This document shows, in pieces, positions 30,435-41,350 of a stretch of DNA of 64,000 bases (position 1 is its first letter; every line of letters begins with the position of its first letter). The position numbers were made by a program, and so were the translations under genes. The DNA is taken from positions 6,935-70,934 of the forward strand of contig CAYTTC010000008.1 in NCBI GenBank assembly GCA_964440525.1, written 5' to 3'. The notes beneath the pieces were generated by a model. It was not told the DNA's origin. It did no database searches and saw only the letters and a list, made by a program, of their open reading frames with translations. The DNA is from DASWJZ01 sp964440525 (lineage in GTDB: Bacteria; Pseudomonadota; Alphaproteobacteria; Rhizobiales; Afifellaceae).

Positions 30435-31931
30435 CTAGAGCAGCGAGCCTTGATCGCCCGGCGGGCGGACTCCACGCTGCGACCGCTTCTTCCCCTTCAG
30501 GCCGTCCGTCACGGTGGCGGTGACCGCGCCCTGTGCCACCTTGATCAAAAGGGGGTCGCCGGTTGCGACCTGCTCCGGCGAACGCACTGTGCCGCCGCTC
30601 GGGTCGAGCACAATCGCAAATCCTCTCGCGAGGATGGCGTCCGGCGACACGGTCTCACGCAGCGTCTGGAAGAGACGTGAAACCTGCGCGTAGCGCTCGC
30701 GATGGCGGGCCATGACCCGGGCAAGGCTGGCGATGTCGTGGCGCGCTCCCGGGCCCGATAGGTCGCGCCTCGCCATGCGGACCAGGTTGCCGTGTGCGGA
30801 CGCCATGCGCTGCATTGTTTGGGCCACGCGCTCGCGGCGTTGTTCGTGCGCGCGGCGCAGGATCGTCGGTGTGACGCGGCCACCGACCGCGACGTAGCGC
30901 TCGCGTTTCTTCGCCACCTCGATGCGTAGCGACCGGCCGAGCCGGCTCCCGACATCGTCGAGCTTCTGGCGCGGAAGTGCGAGGAGATCGATGAGCGACG
31001 GCAAGGCGCGGATGAGCGCCGCCACGTCCCGGCGTCTGGCTGCCATGACGCGGCGCAGCGCCAGCTCGTGCCGGCTTGTGAGCTCGCGCTGGGCGGCGAA
31101 AAGCTCGGCGCGGACCGGCACCGCCATCTCCGCGGCGCCGGTCGGCGTCGGGGCGCGGAGGTCGGCGGCATGATCAATCAGCGTCCAGTCGGATTCGTGA
31201 CCGACGGCGGAGATGACCGGGATCAGGCTCTCCGCTACCGCGCGGACAGCAACCTCCTCGTTGAAGGCCCAGAGATCCTCGATGGAGCCGCCGCCGCGCG
31301 CGACGATCAGAAGGCCCGGCCGTGGGATCGATCCACCGGCTGCGATCGCGTTGAAGCCACGTACTGCCGCGGCGACTTCCTCCGCCGCCCCCTCGCCCTG
31401 CACGCGCACCGCCCAGACGAGCACGTGGCGCGGAAAGCGGTCGCGTAGCCGGTGCAGGATGTCACGGATCACGGCGCCGGTCGGCGAGGTCACCACGCCG
31501 ATGACTCTGGGCAGATACGGGATCGGCTTCTTGCGGTCGGCGTCGAATAGGCCCTCGGCCGCAAGCTTTTTTCGGCGCTCTTCGAGGAGCGCCATGAGCG
31601 CGCCCGCGCCCGCCGGCTCCAGATTCTCCACGATGAGCTGGTAGCGCGAGCGGCCCGGATAGGTGGTGAGCCGGCCGGTCGCCACCATCTCCATCCCGTC
31701 TTCGGGCTTGAAGCGGAGGCGCTGGAACGTGGTTTTCCAGATCACCGCTTCAAGCGCGGCGCCCGGGTCTTTCAGCGTGAAATAGCAGTGGCCCGATCCG
31801 GCGGCGCCCTTGAAGCCGGAAACCTCGCCGCGTACGCGCACATGCTCAAAATTCTCCTCCACCGTCCGCTTCAAGGCGAAGGAGAGCTCGGAGACGGTGA
31901 ATTCGATGAGGTTGGTCTGGGGCGCGTTCAT
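30435..31931 (-). CDS. xseA: Exodeoxyribonuclease VII large subunit
   Basis: The protein has 498 residues. An N-terminal OB-fold (residues 8-105, FTVSELSFALKRTVEENF, then VRVRGEVSGFK) is followed by the catalytic domain with VIGVVTSPTGAVIRDILHRL and ARGGGSIEDLWAFNEE. A long basic coiled-coil region comes next. It degrades single-stranded DNA together with XseB, which is not in this window. The start ATG is at 31931, just downstream of a short truncated antitoxin-like ORF. Confidence 0.95.
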   Translation of the reverse strand: MNAPQTNLIEFTVSELSFALKRTVEENFEHVRVRGEVSGFKGAAGSGHCYFTLKDPGAALEAVIWKTTFQRLRFKPEDGMEMVATGRLTTYPGRSRYQLIVENLEPAGAGALMALLEERRKKLAAEGLFDADRKKPIPYLPRVIGVVTSPTGAVIRDILHRLRDRFPRHVLVWAVRVQGEGAAEEVAAAVRGFNAIAAGGSIPRPGLLIVARGGGSIEDLWAFNEEVAVRAVAESLIPVISAVGHESDWTLIDHAADLRAPTPTGAAEMAVPVRAELFAAQRELTSRHELALRRVMAARRRDVAALIRALPSLIDLLALPRQKLDDVGSRLGRSLRIEVAKKRERYVAVGGRVTPTILRRAHEQRRERVAQTMQRMASAHGNLVRMARRDLSGPGARHDIASLARVMARHRERYAQVSRLFQTLRETVSPDAILARGFAIVLDPSGGTVRSPEQVATGDPLLIKVAQGAVTATVTDGLKGKKRSQRGVRPPGDQGSLL

Positions 31932-31959
31932 GGTTTCTGTATCTTGCGCCAGTCGCCCG

Positions 31960-32124
31960 TCAGGACTGGTAGGCGCTCATGTAGTCGCGCAGCAGAATCT
32001 TTCCGACATCAAGTTCGCCGCGAAGCAGAGCCTCGATCGCCTCTTCCAGCAGCCCGACGCGGAAGGCCGGATCGCGGCGCGCTCTCTCCTTCACCGTTTC
32101 CTTGAAACTGCGTGTCAGGGCCAT
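31960..32124 (-). CDS. Truncated HigA/DNA-binding antitoxin-like protein
   Basis: A 54-residue reading frame begins MALTRSFKETVKERARRDP and ends LRDYMSAYQS. It matches from memory the first half of a roughly 100-residue antitoxin family that usually continues past LRDYINATIGF into a helix-turn-helix. Here a stop follows the first helical part, and I see no continuation in any frame before xseA. It lies 13 bases downstream of higA and 28 bases before xseA. It could be a decayed antitoxin or a shortened protein still translated with higBA. Confidence 0.6.
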   Translation of the reverse strand: MALTRSFKETVKERARRDPAFRVGLLEEAIEALLRGELDVGKILLRDYMSAYQS

Positions 32125-32137
32125 CGATTCTAGCACC

Positions 32138-32458
32138 TTATAGGGAGGCCTGCTTGGAGCGTCCGACCGCTCCGGCTTTGGGGCGGGTCGGGAGACGCGC
32201 TATCTGTTTGCCGGCTTTCGCCTCGGCGACGCGGATGTCGTAGGCGGCCTGGAGGTTCAGCCAGAATTGCGCCGACGTCCTGAACCAGTGGCCGAGCCGA
32301 AGTGCGGTGTCGCCGGTAACACCGCGCCGGCCATGAATGATCTGCGTTACTCTGTTCGGCGGCACGCCAATTTGGCGCGACAGCTCGGTCGGCGTAACGC
32401 CGAGCTCGGCGAGTTCGTCGGCAAGAATTTCGCCGGGATGAATGGCGGGACGGGACAT
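32138..32458 (-). CDS. higA: HigA family antitoxin
   Basis: The protein has 106 residues. The XRE-type helix-turn-helix (PTELSRQIGVPPNRVTQIIHGRRGV, about residues 22-46) and the following ALRLGHWFRTSAQFWLNLQ are typical of HigA. It follows the toxin gene by 15 bases, the reversed (toxin-first) order usual for higBA. GAAGGTGA precedes the start. It should neutralise HigB and repress the operon. Confidence 0.93.
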   Translation of the reverse strand: MSRPAIHPGEILADELAELGVTPTELSRQIGVPPNRVTQIIHGRRGVTGDTALRLGHWFRTSAQFWLNLQAAYDIRVAEAKAGKQIARLPTRPKAGAVGRSKQASL

Positions 32459-32473
32459 GGCGGGTTCACCTTC

Positions 32474-32758
32474 TCAATGATAGTCTGCGATCTCGACATT
32501 CGACGGACCGTTCGCTCCTTGCGCCCATTCGAAGCAAAGCCTCCATTGCATGTTGATGCGGATGCTGAATTGACCTCTGCGATCGCCCTTCAGGGCTTCG
32601 AGATGGTTGCTCGGAAGCTCCCGCAAGTCCTGCAGCGTGGTCGCCGCCTCAAGCACCTCGAGCCGTTTGTAAGCCTGCCTACTGAAACCCGAAAACTCAC
32701 GAACAAACTCTCCGCCTGCGAAGGCGCGTGTCCGCTTGTCCCCGTAGCTTAAGATCAC
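32474..32758 (-). CDS. higB: HigB family toxin (RelE/ParE superfamily)
   Basis: The protein has 94 residues. It carries LEVLEAATTLQDLRELPSNHLEALKGDRRGQFSIRIN...WRLCFEW, the core of HigB mRNA interferases, with the basic and Trp/Arg residues near the end. The start is GTG at 32758 without a clear ribosome binding site. GATT-N6-AATC at 32783-32796, between higB and rsmE, is a possible operator. Confidence 0.92.
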   Translation of the reverse strand: MILSYGDKRTRAFAGGEFVREFSGFSRQAYKRLEVLEAATTLQDLRELPSNHLEALKGDRRGQFSIRINMQWRLCFEWAQGANGPSNVEIADYH

Positions 32759-32835
32759 AGCGCGATATCTAGTTGTATGGATGATTTACGTCAATCGTCA
32801 ATGTCGTTATTCCGTCGAGAGATTCCAAGGATTGC

Positions 32836-33573
32836 ATGAGTTACGATTTCCGCAGCCCGCGCCTCTTCGTCGATGGCGATCTTCTCGCCGGCGCGCGTCT
32901 CGCCGCGGAGCGCGAGCAGGCGAACTATCTCCTCAATGTCCTCCGGCTCAAAGCGGGCGACACAATTCTCGTCTTCAACGGGCGCGACGGGGAGTGGCGG
33001 GCGCGGATCGCCGAGGCCAATCGGAAGACCTGCGTGCTGATAGTGGAGGAGCTGGTCCGAGAGCAGGCGCCCCTCCCCGACCTCCACTTTCTGTTCGCGC
33101 CGCTAAAGCATGCGCGCCTCGACTACATGGTGCAAAAGGCGGTGGAGATGGGCGCTGGAAAACTCCGCCCGGTCATCACGCAATTCACACAGGTGCATCG
33201 CGTCAATCTCGACCGTATGCGGGCGAATGCGATAGAGGCCGCGGAGCAATGCGGCATACTCGCGATCCCGGAAATCGAACCTCCGCGGAAACTTCCGGAT
33301 GTGCTGGCGGAATGGGATCCGGCGCGCCGCCTCATCTTCTGCGACGAGGCGGCAGAGGTCGCAAATCCGGCCGACTCGCTAAAGAATCTGCCGCGCGGGC
33401 CAACCGCGCTTCTCATTGGACCAGAAGGCGGATTTTCGGAGGAGGAGCGCGCCAATCTCCTTGGGCGGCCTTACGTCACCGCCCTGTCGCTTGGCCCGCG
33501 CGTCCTCAGGGCCGATACAGCCGCCGTCGCCGCGCTGGCGCTCGTCCAGGCATTCATCGGCGATTGGCGATAA
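32836..33573 (+). CDS. rsmE: 16S rRNA (uracil-1498-N3)-methyltransferase
   Basis: The protein has 245 residues. A PUA-like N-terminal domain is followed by a SPOUT knot with LLIGPEGGFSEEE and LGPRVLRADTAAVAAL. The latter is the SAM-binding region; the usual ETA is DTA here. It methylates U1498 of 16S rRNA. It is divergent from higB and upstream of gshA. In many rhizobia rsmE and gshA are neighbours, which supports the call. Confidence 0.95.
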   Translation: MSYDFRSPRLFVDGDLLAGARLAAEREQANYLLNVLRLKAGDTILVFNGRDGEWRARIAEANRKTCVLIVEELVREQAPLPDLHFLFAPLKHARLDYMVQKAVEMGAGKLRPVITQFTQVHRVNLDRMRANAIEAAEQCGILAIPEIEPPRKLPDVLAEWDPARRLIFCDEAAEVANPADSLKNLPRGPTALLIGPEGGFSEEERANLLGRPYVTALSLGPRVLRADTAAVAALALVQAFIGDWR

Positions 33574-33620
33574 AAGGCTTTGCCGGCGCGACGCGCCCGA
33601 TTAAGGTCCGGCGCCTTTTT
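33572..33620 (+). terminator. Possible terminator between rsmE and gshA
   Basis: AAAAGGC at the rsmE stop can pair with GCCTTTT at 33614-33620, with GCCGG/CCGGC inside the stem. A T run ends the structure. It is a two-part stem with a loose centre, so it may only partly terminate and allow readthrough into gshA. Confidence 0.45.
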
Positions 33621-33631
33621 CCGGAAATAGA

Positions 33632-35005
33632 ATGGCGCGCGACACCGCCGACCTGACGCCGATCGAGAGCCGCGACCAGCTCGCGGCGCATCTGGAATCC
33701 GGCTGCAAGCCGCGCGAAAAATGGCGCATCGGAACCGAGCACGAAAAGTTCGGCTTCTACAAGGACGGCCACACGCCCGTGCCCTATGAGGGGCGAAGGG
33801 GCATCCGCGCGCTGCTCGAGGGCATGCAGTCGCTGCTTGGCTGGGAGCCGATCTACGACGGCGGAAACATCATCGGGCTCGCCGACCCGGTGGGTGGGGG
33901 TGCGATCTCGCTCGAGCCTGGAGGCCAGTTCGAGCTTTCGGGCGCGCCGCTCAAATCGCTGCATCACACCTGCCGCGAGGTGCACGCTCATCTCGCCCAG
34001 GTGCGGCAGATCGGCGATCCGCTCGGCATCGGTTTTCTTGGCCTCGGCATGAGCCCGAAATGGAAGCTTTCTGAAACGCCGGTCATGCCAAAATCACGCT
34101 ACAAGATCATGGCCGACTACATGCCGAAAGTCGGCGGGCACGGCCTCGACATGATGTTCCGCACCTGCACGGTGCAGGTGAACCTCGATTTTTCCGACGA
34201 GGCGGACATGCGCGACAAGCTCCGTGTCGGCCTCGCGCTGCAGCCGATCGCGACCGCACTCTTCGCCAACTCCCCCTTCACCGAGAACCGGCCGAACGGT
34301 TTTCTCTCCTATCGCGCAGAAATCTGGCGCGACACCGATCCCAACCGCACCGGCATGCTGCCCTTTGCCTTCCTGGACGATTTCGGCTTCGAAAAATACG
34401 TCGACTGGGCGCTCGACGTGCCGATGTATTTCGTCGTCCGCGACGGCCGCTATCACAACATGACGAGCTTCACGTTCCGGCAGTTCATGCAGGGGCTTGC
34501 GCCGAACGACCTGCCGGAGCCGCAGGCGACACTCGGGGACTGGAAAAACCATCTCTCCACGCTGTTTCCCGAGGTGCGGCTGAAGACCTATCTCGAGATG
34601 CGCGGCGCCGACGGCGGCCCATGGCGGCGGCTCGTCGCGCTGCCGGCGCTGTGGGTCGGGCTCCTCTACGACCAGACCTCGCTCGACGCGGCGAAGGAGC
34701 TGATCCGCACGTGGACGGCCGAAGAGCGCCAGGCGCTCCGCGACGCCGTTCCCCTGACGGCGCTCGCCACCCGGTTCCGCGATCAGACCGTTCACGACAT
34801 CGCCAGGCAGGTGGTTCAGCTGGCGCGCGAGGGGCTCATGCGGCGCGCCGTGCCGGGCAACGGCTCCTCCGACGAGGCCGCCTATCTCGGCCCGGTAGAG
34901 GAGATTGTCGCGCTACGGCAGTGCCCGGCGGAGAGCCTGATCTGGCAGTACCAGACCCGATGGGGCCGCTCGGTCGAGCCCATCTTCGAGGAGCAGGTCT
35001 ACTGA
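33632..35005 (+). CDS. gshA: Glutamate-cysteine ligase (class II/plant type)
   Basis: The protein has 457 residues and belongs to the GCS2-type glutamate-cysteine ligase found in alphaproteobacteria and plants. Characteristic parts are WRIGTEHEKFGF (residues 31-42), GGAISLEPGGQFELSGAPL and HTCREVHAHL. The MFRTCTVQVNLDF segment is the glutamate-binding region. It makes gamma-glutamylcysteine, the first step of glutathione synthesis. gshB is not in the window. Confidence 0.94.
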   Translation: MARDTADLTPIESRDQLAAHLESGCKPREKWRIGTEHEKFGFYKDGHTPVPYEGRRGIRALLEGMQSLLGWEPIYDGGNIIGLADPVGGGAISLEPGGQFELSGAPLKSLHHTCREVHAHLAQVRQIGDPLGIGFLGLGMSPKWKLSETPVMPKSRYKIMADYMPKVGGHGLDMMFRTCTVQVNLDFSDEADMRDKLRVGLALQPIATALFANSPFTENRPNGFLSYRAEIWRDTDPNRTGMLPFAFLDDFGFEKYVDWALDVPMYFVVRDGRYHNMTSFTFRQFMQGLAPNDLPEPQATLGDWKNHLSTLFPEVRLKTYLEMRGADGGPWRRLVALPALWVGLLYDQTSLDAAKELIRTWTAEERQALRDAVPLTALATRFRDQTVHDIARQVVQLAREGLMRRAVPGNGSSDEAAYLGPVEEIVALRQCPAESLIWQYQTRWGRSVEPIFEEQVY

Positions 35006-35050
35006 GCCGACCGAGCGACGGCAGCGATCGGCAGCGTCAAGAGCCCGCCG

Positions 35051-37843
<2,793 letters not shown>

Positions 37844-37984
37844 ACGGCCATCTCCCCCGCCGCCGCTTGGTTAATGAATCGTTATGGCAGAGATGAGGAG
37901 ATCGGGCAGCCCTCGCCGGCTGAGCTTCACCGCTATTCCTCCGGTTTGGTTAATTCGCGCCGCCCACGCGTCATCCCCGATATG

Positions 37985-38013
37985 GTGCACTGCAAAATAA
38001 TGTTGCATTGCAC
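37985..38013. promoter_or_regulatory. Candidate PhaR operator before the phasin gene
   Basis: GTGCACTGCA (37985-37994) and TGCATTGCAC (38004-38013) form a long inverted repeat with one mismatch around a nine-base spacer. PhaR regulators of polyhydroxyalkanoate granules bind TGC/GCA-rich repeats before phasin genes. The site lies 54 bases before the phasin start. Confidence 0.6.
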
Positions 38014-38067
38014 AAAAGGACGGACTATATGTCTCGCATCAGTTCTGACGCGATGATGGAGATGACT

Positions 38068-38592
38068 ATGGCGACCACAGAGACGAAGGCTCGCGCCGCG
38101 AAAGCGACGGCGGCCGATACGGCAGCGAAGACCGCATCCGATGCGAAATCCGCCGCGAAGGATTTTACCGGCGCAGCCTTTTCGTACCCGACTTTCGAGG
38201 TTCCCGAACTGCTTCGCTCCTTTACCGAGCAAGGCATGACCCAGACGCGTGAAGCCTATGCCCGCATAAAGAGCGCCGCAGAGGACGCGACCGACATTCT
38301 CGAAGACAGCATGGAGACGACGCGCGAAAGCGTCCGCGACGCGCAGCTCAAGGCCCTCAACCTGGCCAAGGCAAATACCGACGCCGCGTTCGACCTTTTC
38401 CGCCAGCTCCTGACCACGACCTCGGTCGGCGACGCGCTGCAGCTGCAGACGGCCTTTGCGCGCGAGCGTTTCGAGGCCCTCGTCGACTATTCCAAGGACG
38501 CCCAGGCGACGATTACGAAAATCGGTGCCGAGGTCTCCAAGCCCGCCAAGGCGATCTTCGACAAGGCGCTGAGCGCCGCCAAAGCCGCGTAA
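38068..38592 (+). CDS. Phasin family protein
   Basis: The protein has 174 residues from the ATG at 38068, chosen because GGAG lies six bases upstream; ATGs at 38053 and 38056 are also in frame. The Ala/Lys/Thr-rich start is followed by the phasin_2-type helical domain (PELLRSFTEQGMTQTREAYARIKSAAEDATD). The C-terminus is PAKAIFDKALSAAKAA. Phasins coat polyhydroxyalkanoate granules. A strong terminator follows. Confidence 0.93.
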   Translation: MATTETKARAAKATAADTAAKTASDAKSAAKDFTGAAFSYPTFEVPELLRSFTEQGMTQTREAYARIKSAAEDATDILEDSMETTRESVRDAQLKALNLAKANTDAAFDLFRQLLTTTSVGDALQLQTAFARERFEALVDYSKDAQATITKIGAEVSKPAKAIFDKALSAAKAA

Positions 38593-38612
38593 TCGGTCAA
38601 AGCTTCGCGAAT

Positions 38613-38639
38613 AAAAAGCCCGGCTCTGCCGGGCTTTTT
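38613..38639 (+). terminator. Rho-independent terminator of the phasin gene
   Basis: The stem AAAAAGCCCGGC / GCCGGGCTTTTT is perfect, with a three-base loop and a T run of five. It lies 21 bases after the phasin stop. Confidence 0.95.
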
Positions 38640-38734
38640 CTTTGGCGACCGCCGGCGCCGTGGCGACACTTCGTAATCTTGCGTTTCCCGGCCGGTGACG
38701 TAGAAACCGGCAAGCGCAACTGCGTCGGAAGGCC

Positions 38735-39127
38735 ATGTACACGGCGAAAACCAAGAGGATCAGGGTCACCGTCGAGCCCCGCTATCTGGCGGACCGCTCC
38801 GACCCGGTCGAGAGCCGCTTTTTTTGGGCCTATACCGTCGAGATTTCCAATGGCGGCGCCGCGCCGGTACAGATTCTCGCGCGCCACTGGGTCATCACCG
38901 ACCAGCACGGACGGCGCGAGGACGTGCGCGGCATCGGCGTTGTCGGCGAGCAGCCGGTGATCGAACCGGGCGCATCGTTCACCTATACGAGCGGCTGCCC
39001 GCTCCAGACACCGTCGGGCACGATGGTCGGCACCTATCAGGCGATCGGCAATGACGGCGAGGTTTTTACGGTCGCCATCCCGGCTTTTTCGCTCGATATT
39101 CCGGGCGGGAAACGGGTGCTGAACTAA
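38735..39127 (+). CDS. apaG: ApaG domain protein
   Basis: The protein has 130 residues and is a full-length ApaG (fibronectin-III-like fold). Typical parts are VEPRYLADRSDPVESRFFWAY, LARHWVITDQHG and YTSGCPLQTPSGTMVGTYQ. The name comes from the apaGH operon; biochemical function is not firmly known and no apaH is adjacent. It is followed by repeat copy B and is convergent with hslO. Confidence 0.94.
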   Translation: MYTAKTKRIRVTVEPRYLADRSDPVESRFFWAYTVEISNGGAAPVQILARHWVITDQHGRREDVRGIGVVGEQPVIEPGASFTYTSGCPLQTPSGTMVGTYQAIGNDGEVFTVAIPAFSLDIPGGKRVLN

Positions 39128-39153
39128 GGCCATAGTGCAGGGCATCTCAGAAC

Positions 39154-39272
39154 TGTCGTCATGCCGGTCCCCCGGTTAAACCGGGGATGATCCGGCAATC
39201 TATTCCAGGACGCTGATCGAAACCGCGACAGCTACGGAATGGATCCCATGGTCAAGTCATGGGATGACGACA
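39154..39272. repeat. Cloverleaf-forming palindromic repeat, copy B
   Basis: Same layout as copy A (27916-28035). Outer stem TGTCGTCAT / ATGACGACA is identical. Arm I is GCCGG...CCGGC (39163-39196) with CCCCGG/CCGGGG. Arm II is ATCTATTCC/GGAATGGAT (39198-39244), with one T-G wobble and a diverged loop. Arm III is CCCATGG/TCATGGG (39245-39263), with one G-T wobble where copy A has G-C. It lies between the convergent ends of apaG and hslO. Confidence 0.85.
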
Positions 39273-39288
39273 ATCACATGAGCCCGTC

Positions 39289-40305
39289 CTACGACTGCTC
39301 GCCGGCGATCTCCCTCGGATCGAAGCGGTAATGCGCGCCGCAGAATTCGCAGCGCACCTTGATCTCGCCGCTCGCGGCTGCCTCGTCGATCTCCTCCGAT
39401 CCCATCTGGTGCAGGACCTGTTCGATCCGCTCGCGCGAGCAGGAGCAGTTTTCCTCCAGCGACATCGGAGCGAAGACACGCACGCCGCGCTGGTGGAAGA
39501 GGCGGTAGAGAAGGCGCTCGGCGGCGATCGAGGGATCGGTCAGCTCGTGATCCTCGACCGTGTCGATCAGCGCCTGCGCTTCGACCCAGGCATCGTCGTC
39601 CTGCGGCTCGGGAGAACGCTGCCTCCCCTTCGGCACGTCGCCTGCGGGCAGGTCGCGACGGCGGATGCGCTCCTCCGACACCGGAAGGAACTGGCCGATG
39701 ATGCCGCCCGCCCGCCAGGTCCGGCGCGCGGCCCCCTCCTCGTCGCGGTCGTACATCTCGGCGACGGCGAGGCGGATACGGGTCGGGATCTGCTCGGATC
39801 GACGAAAATAGGTGTGCGCCGCCGCCTCGAGCGTCTCGGCCTCGAGCGGCACATAGCCTTGATAGCGCTGCTGGGTCTTGCCCTGTTCGACGGTCATGGC
39901 CAGCGTGCCACTGCCGAGAAGGAGGGCCGTGTCGAAGCGTCCGCCCGCGGTCGCCTCCTCGACCGCGCTCGCATCGAAGGTCGCGGTCGCGCGAATCTGG
40001 CCGGGCGTACGCACGTCGACGACGATGAGCGACACCGGGCCGTCGGTCTGAGTCTGCAGGATGAAGCGGCCGACGTCCTTGAGCGAGGTCGCGAGGAGCG
40101 AGGCGAGAACAGCGGCCTCGCCGACCAGCCGCTTCACTGGTGCAGGGAAATCGTGACGCTGCAGGATGGCGTCGATCGAGGGCCCGAGCGTCACCACGCG
40201 GCCGCGCACGTCGAGGCCCTCGACCTGAAAAGGCAGGGCCCGATCGTCGCCGCCGAACGGCTCCGCTCCCAAAGCGCGCACTTCGCTCATCGCACTCCCG
40301 CTCAT
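39289..40305 (-). CDS. hslO: Hsp33 family redox chaperone
   Basis: The protein has 338 residues (M1 at 40305; M6 at 40290 is an alternative). The zinc/redox switch is present near the C-terminus as CSC, then CEFC about 29 residues later. The N-terminal domain has GRFILQTQTDGPVSLIVVDV. Oxidation releases zinc and activates chaperone function. It lies 114 bases from argF on the same strand. Confidence 0.94.
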   Translation of the reverse strand: MSGSAMSEVRALGAEPFGGDDRALPFQVEGLDVRGRVVTLGPSIDAILQRHDFPAPVKRLVGEAAVLASLLATSLKDVGRFILQTQTDGPVSLIVVDVRTPGQIRATATFDASAVEEATAGGRFDTALLLGSGTLAMTVEQGKTQQRYQGYVPLEAETLEAAAHTYFRRSEQIPTRIRLAVAEMYDRDEEGAARRTWRAGGIIGQFLPVSEERIRRRDLPAGDVPKGRQRSPEPQDDDAWVEAQALIDTVEDHELTDPSIAAERLLYRLFHQRGVRVFAPMSLEENCSCSRERIEQVLHQMGSEEIDEAAASGEIKVRCEFCGAHYRFDPREIAGEQS

Positions 40306-40419
40306 GGCTCTTCCATTCCGATCCGATCAGACTGGAGCCGCATCGCGTTGTTCGAGTATCACCTTTTCCGAGACCGGTTCCGGACCTCCGATAAGGCGCG
40401 CGGACGGGCTTTTTCGGAA

Positions 40420-41337
40420 CTATGCTCCAAGACACCAGGCAAGGATGCCCTTTTGGGCATGCAGGCGGTTCTCCGCCTCGTCGAACACGACGGATTGCGG
40501 CCCGTCGATAACATCCGCCGTCACCTCCTCGCCCCGGTGAGCGGGGAGGCAGTGCATGAATATGGTGTCGGGCTTGGCTTTTGCCAAAAGCCGGGCGTTC
40601 ACCTGGTAGCGCTTCAAGAGATTGTGACGCCGCTCGCTTTCCTCCTCCCCCATGGAGACCCAGGTGTCGGTGATCACGCCGTCGGCGCCGGCGACAGCTT
40701 CTTCGGGATCGGTGAGGAAGCGGACCTTTGCGGCGTTCCGCTCGATCCACTGCAGCAGCTCCGCGGGTGGCGCGAGCTCGGGTGGGGCGGCGACGTCCAG
40801 CCGGAACGCGAAGCGCGACGCCGCGTGGACGAGCGAGGCGAGAACGTTGTTGACGTCGCCCGACCAGGCGAGCTTCCGCCCGGCGATCGCGCCGCGGTGC
40901 TCCTCGAAGGTTAGGACGTCGGCCATGACCTGGCAGGGATGCGAACGCTGCGTCAGGCCGTTGATGACGGGGACAGTTGCGTGCTCGGCAAGCTCCAGAA
41001 GCGCCTCGTGGTCGAGGATGCGGATCATGATCGCATCGACGTAGCGCGACAGGACCCGCGCGGTGTCGGCAAGGCTTTCGCCGCGGCGAAGCTGCATCTC
41101 GGCGCCGGAGAGCACGATCGTCTCGCCGCCGAGTTGGCGCATGGCGACATCGAACGACACGCGGGTGCGCGTCGAGGGCTTGTCGAAGATCATCGCGAGA
41201 ACGCGGCCGTCGAGCGGGCGGTCGCGGCGCTCTGCGTCACGACCGTCGGACTTCCGCCGCCGGCTGTCGTCGATGATGGTGCGAAGCGTTTCGGCAGGCA
41301 GCTCCGACAGATCGAGGAAATGCCGCGGGGCGCTCAT
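40420..41337 (-). CDS. argF: Ornithine carbamoyltransferase
   Basis: The protein has 305 residues. Carbamoyl phosphate binding is by STRTR (in DKPSTRTRVSFD) and HPCQ (QRSHPCQVMAD). The ornithine loop is HCLP (MHCLPAHRGEEV) and SMG (WVSMGEEE). It converts ornithine to citrulline in arginine synthesis. It follows argD by 13 bases on the same strand, so the order is argD-argF in one operon. Confidence 0.95.
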   Translation of the reverse strand: MSAPRHFLDLSELPAETLRTIIDDSRRRKSDGRDAERRDRPLDGRVLAMIFDKPSTRTRVSFDVAMRQLGGETIVLSGAEMQLRRGESLADTARVLSRYVDAIMIRILDHEALLELAEHATVPVINGLTQRSHPCQVMADVLTFEEHRGAIAGRKLAWSGDVNNVLASLVHAASRFAFRLDVAAPPELAPPAELLQWIERNAAKVRFLTDPEEAVAGADGVITDTWVSMGEEESERRHNLLKRYQVNARLLAKAKPDTIFMHCLPAHRGEEVTADVIDGPQSVVFDEAENRLHAQKGILAWCLGA

Positions 41338-41350
41338 GCGCGTTCCCTTG

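Noticed and set aside
32783..32796. GATT-N6-AATC as a firm HigA operator
   Set aside because: The arms are only four bases and the position fits, but such short symmetry is common. I mention it only as possible.
39257..40750. A 497-residue minus-strand frame and a 527-residue plus-strand frame overlapping hslO and argF
   Set aside because: Both overlap clear hslO and argF genes and lack domains; they are composition artefacts.
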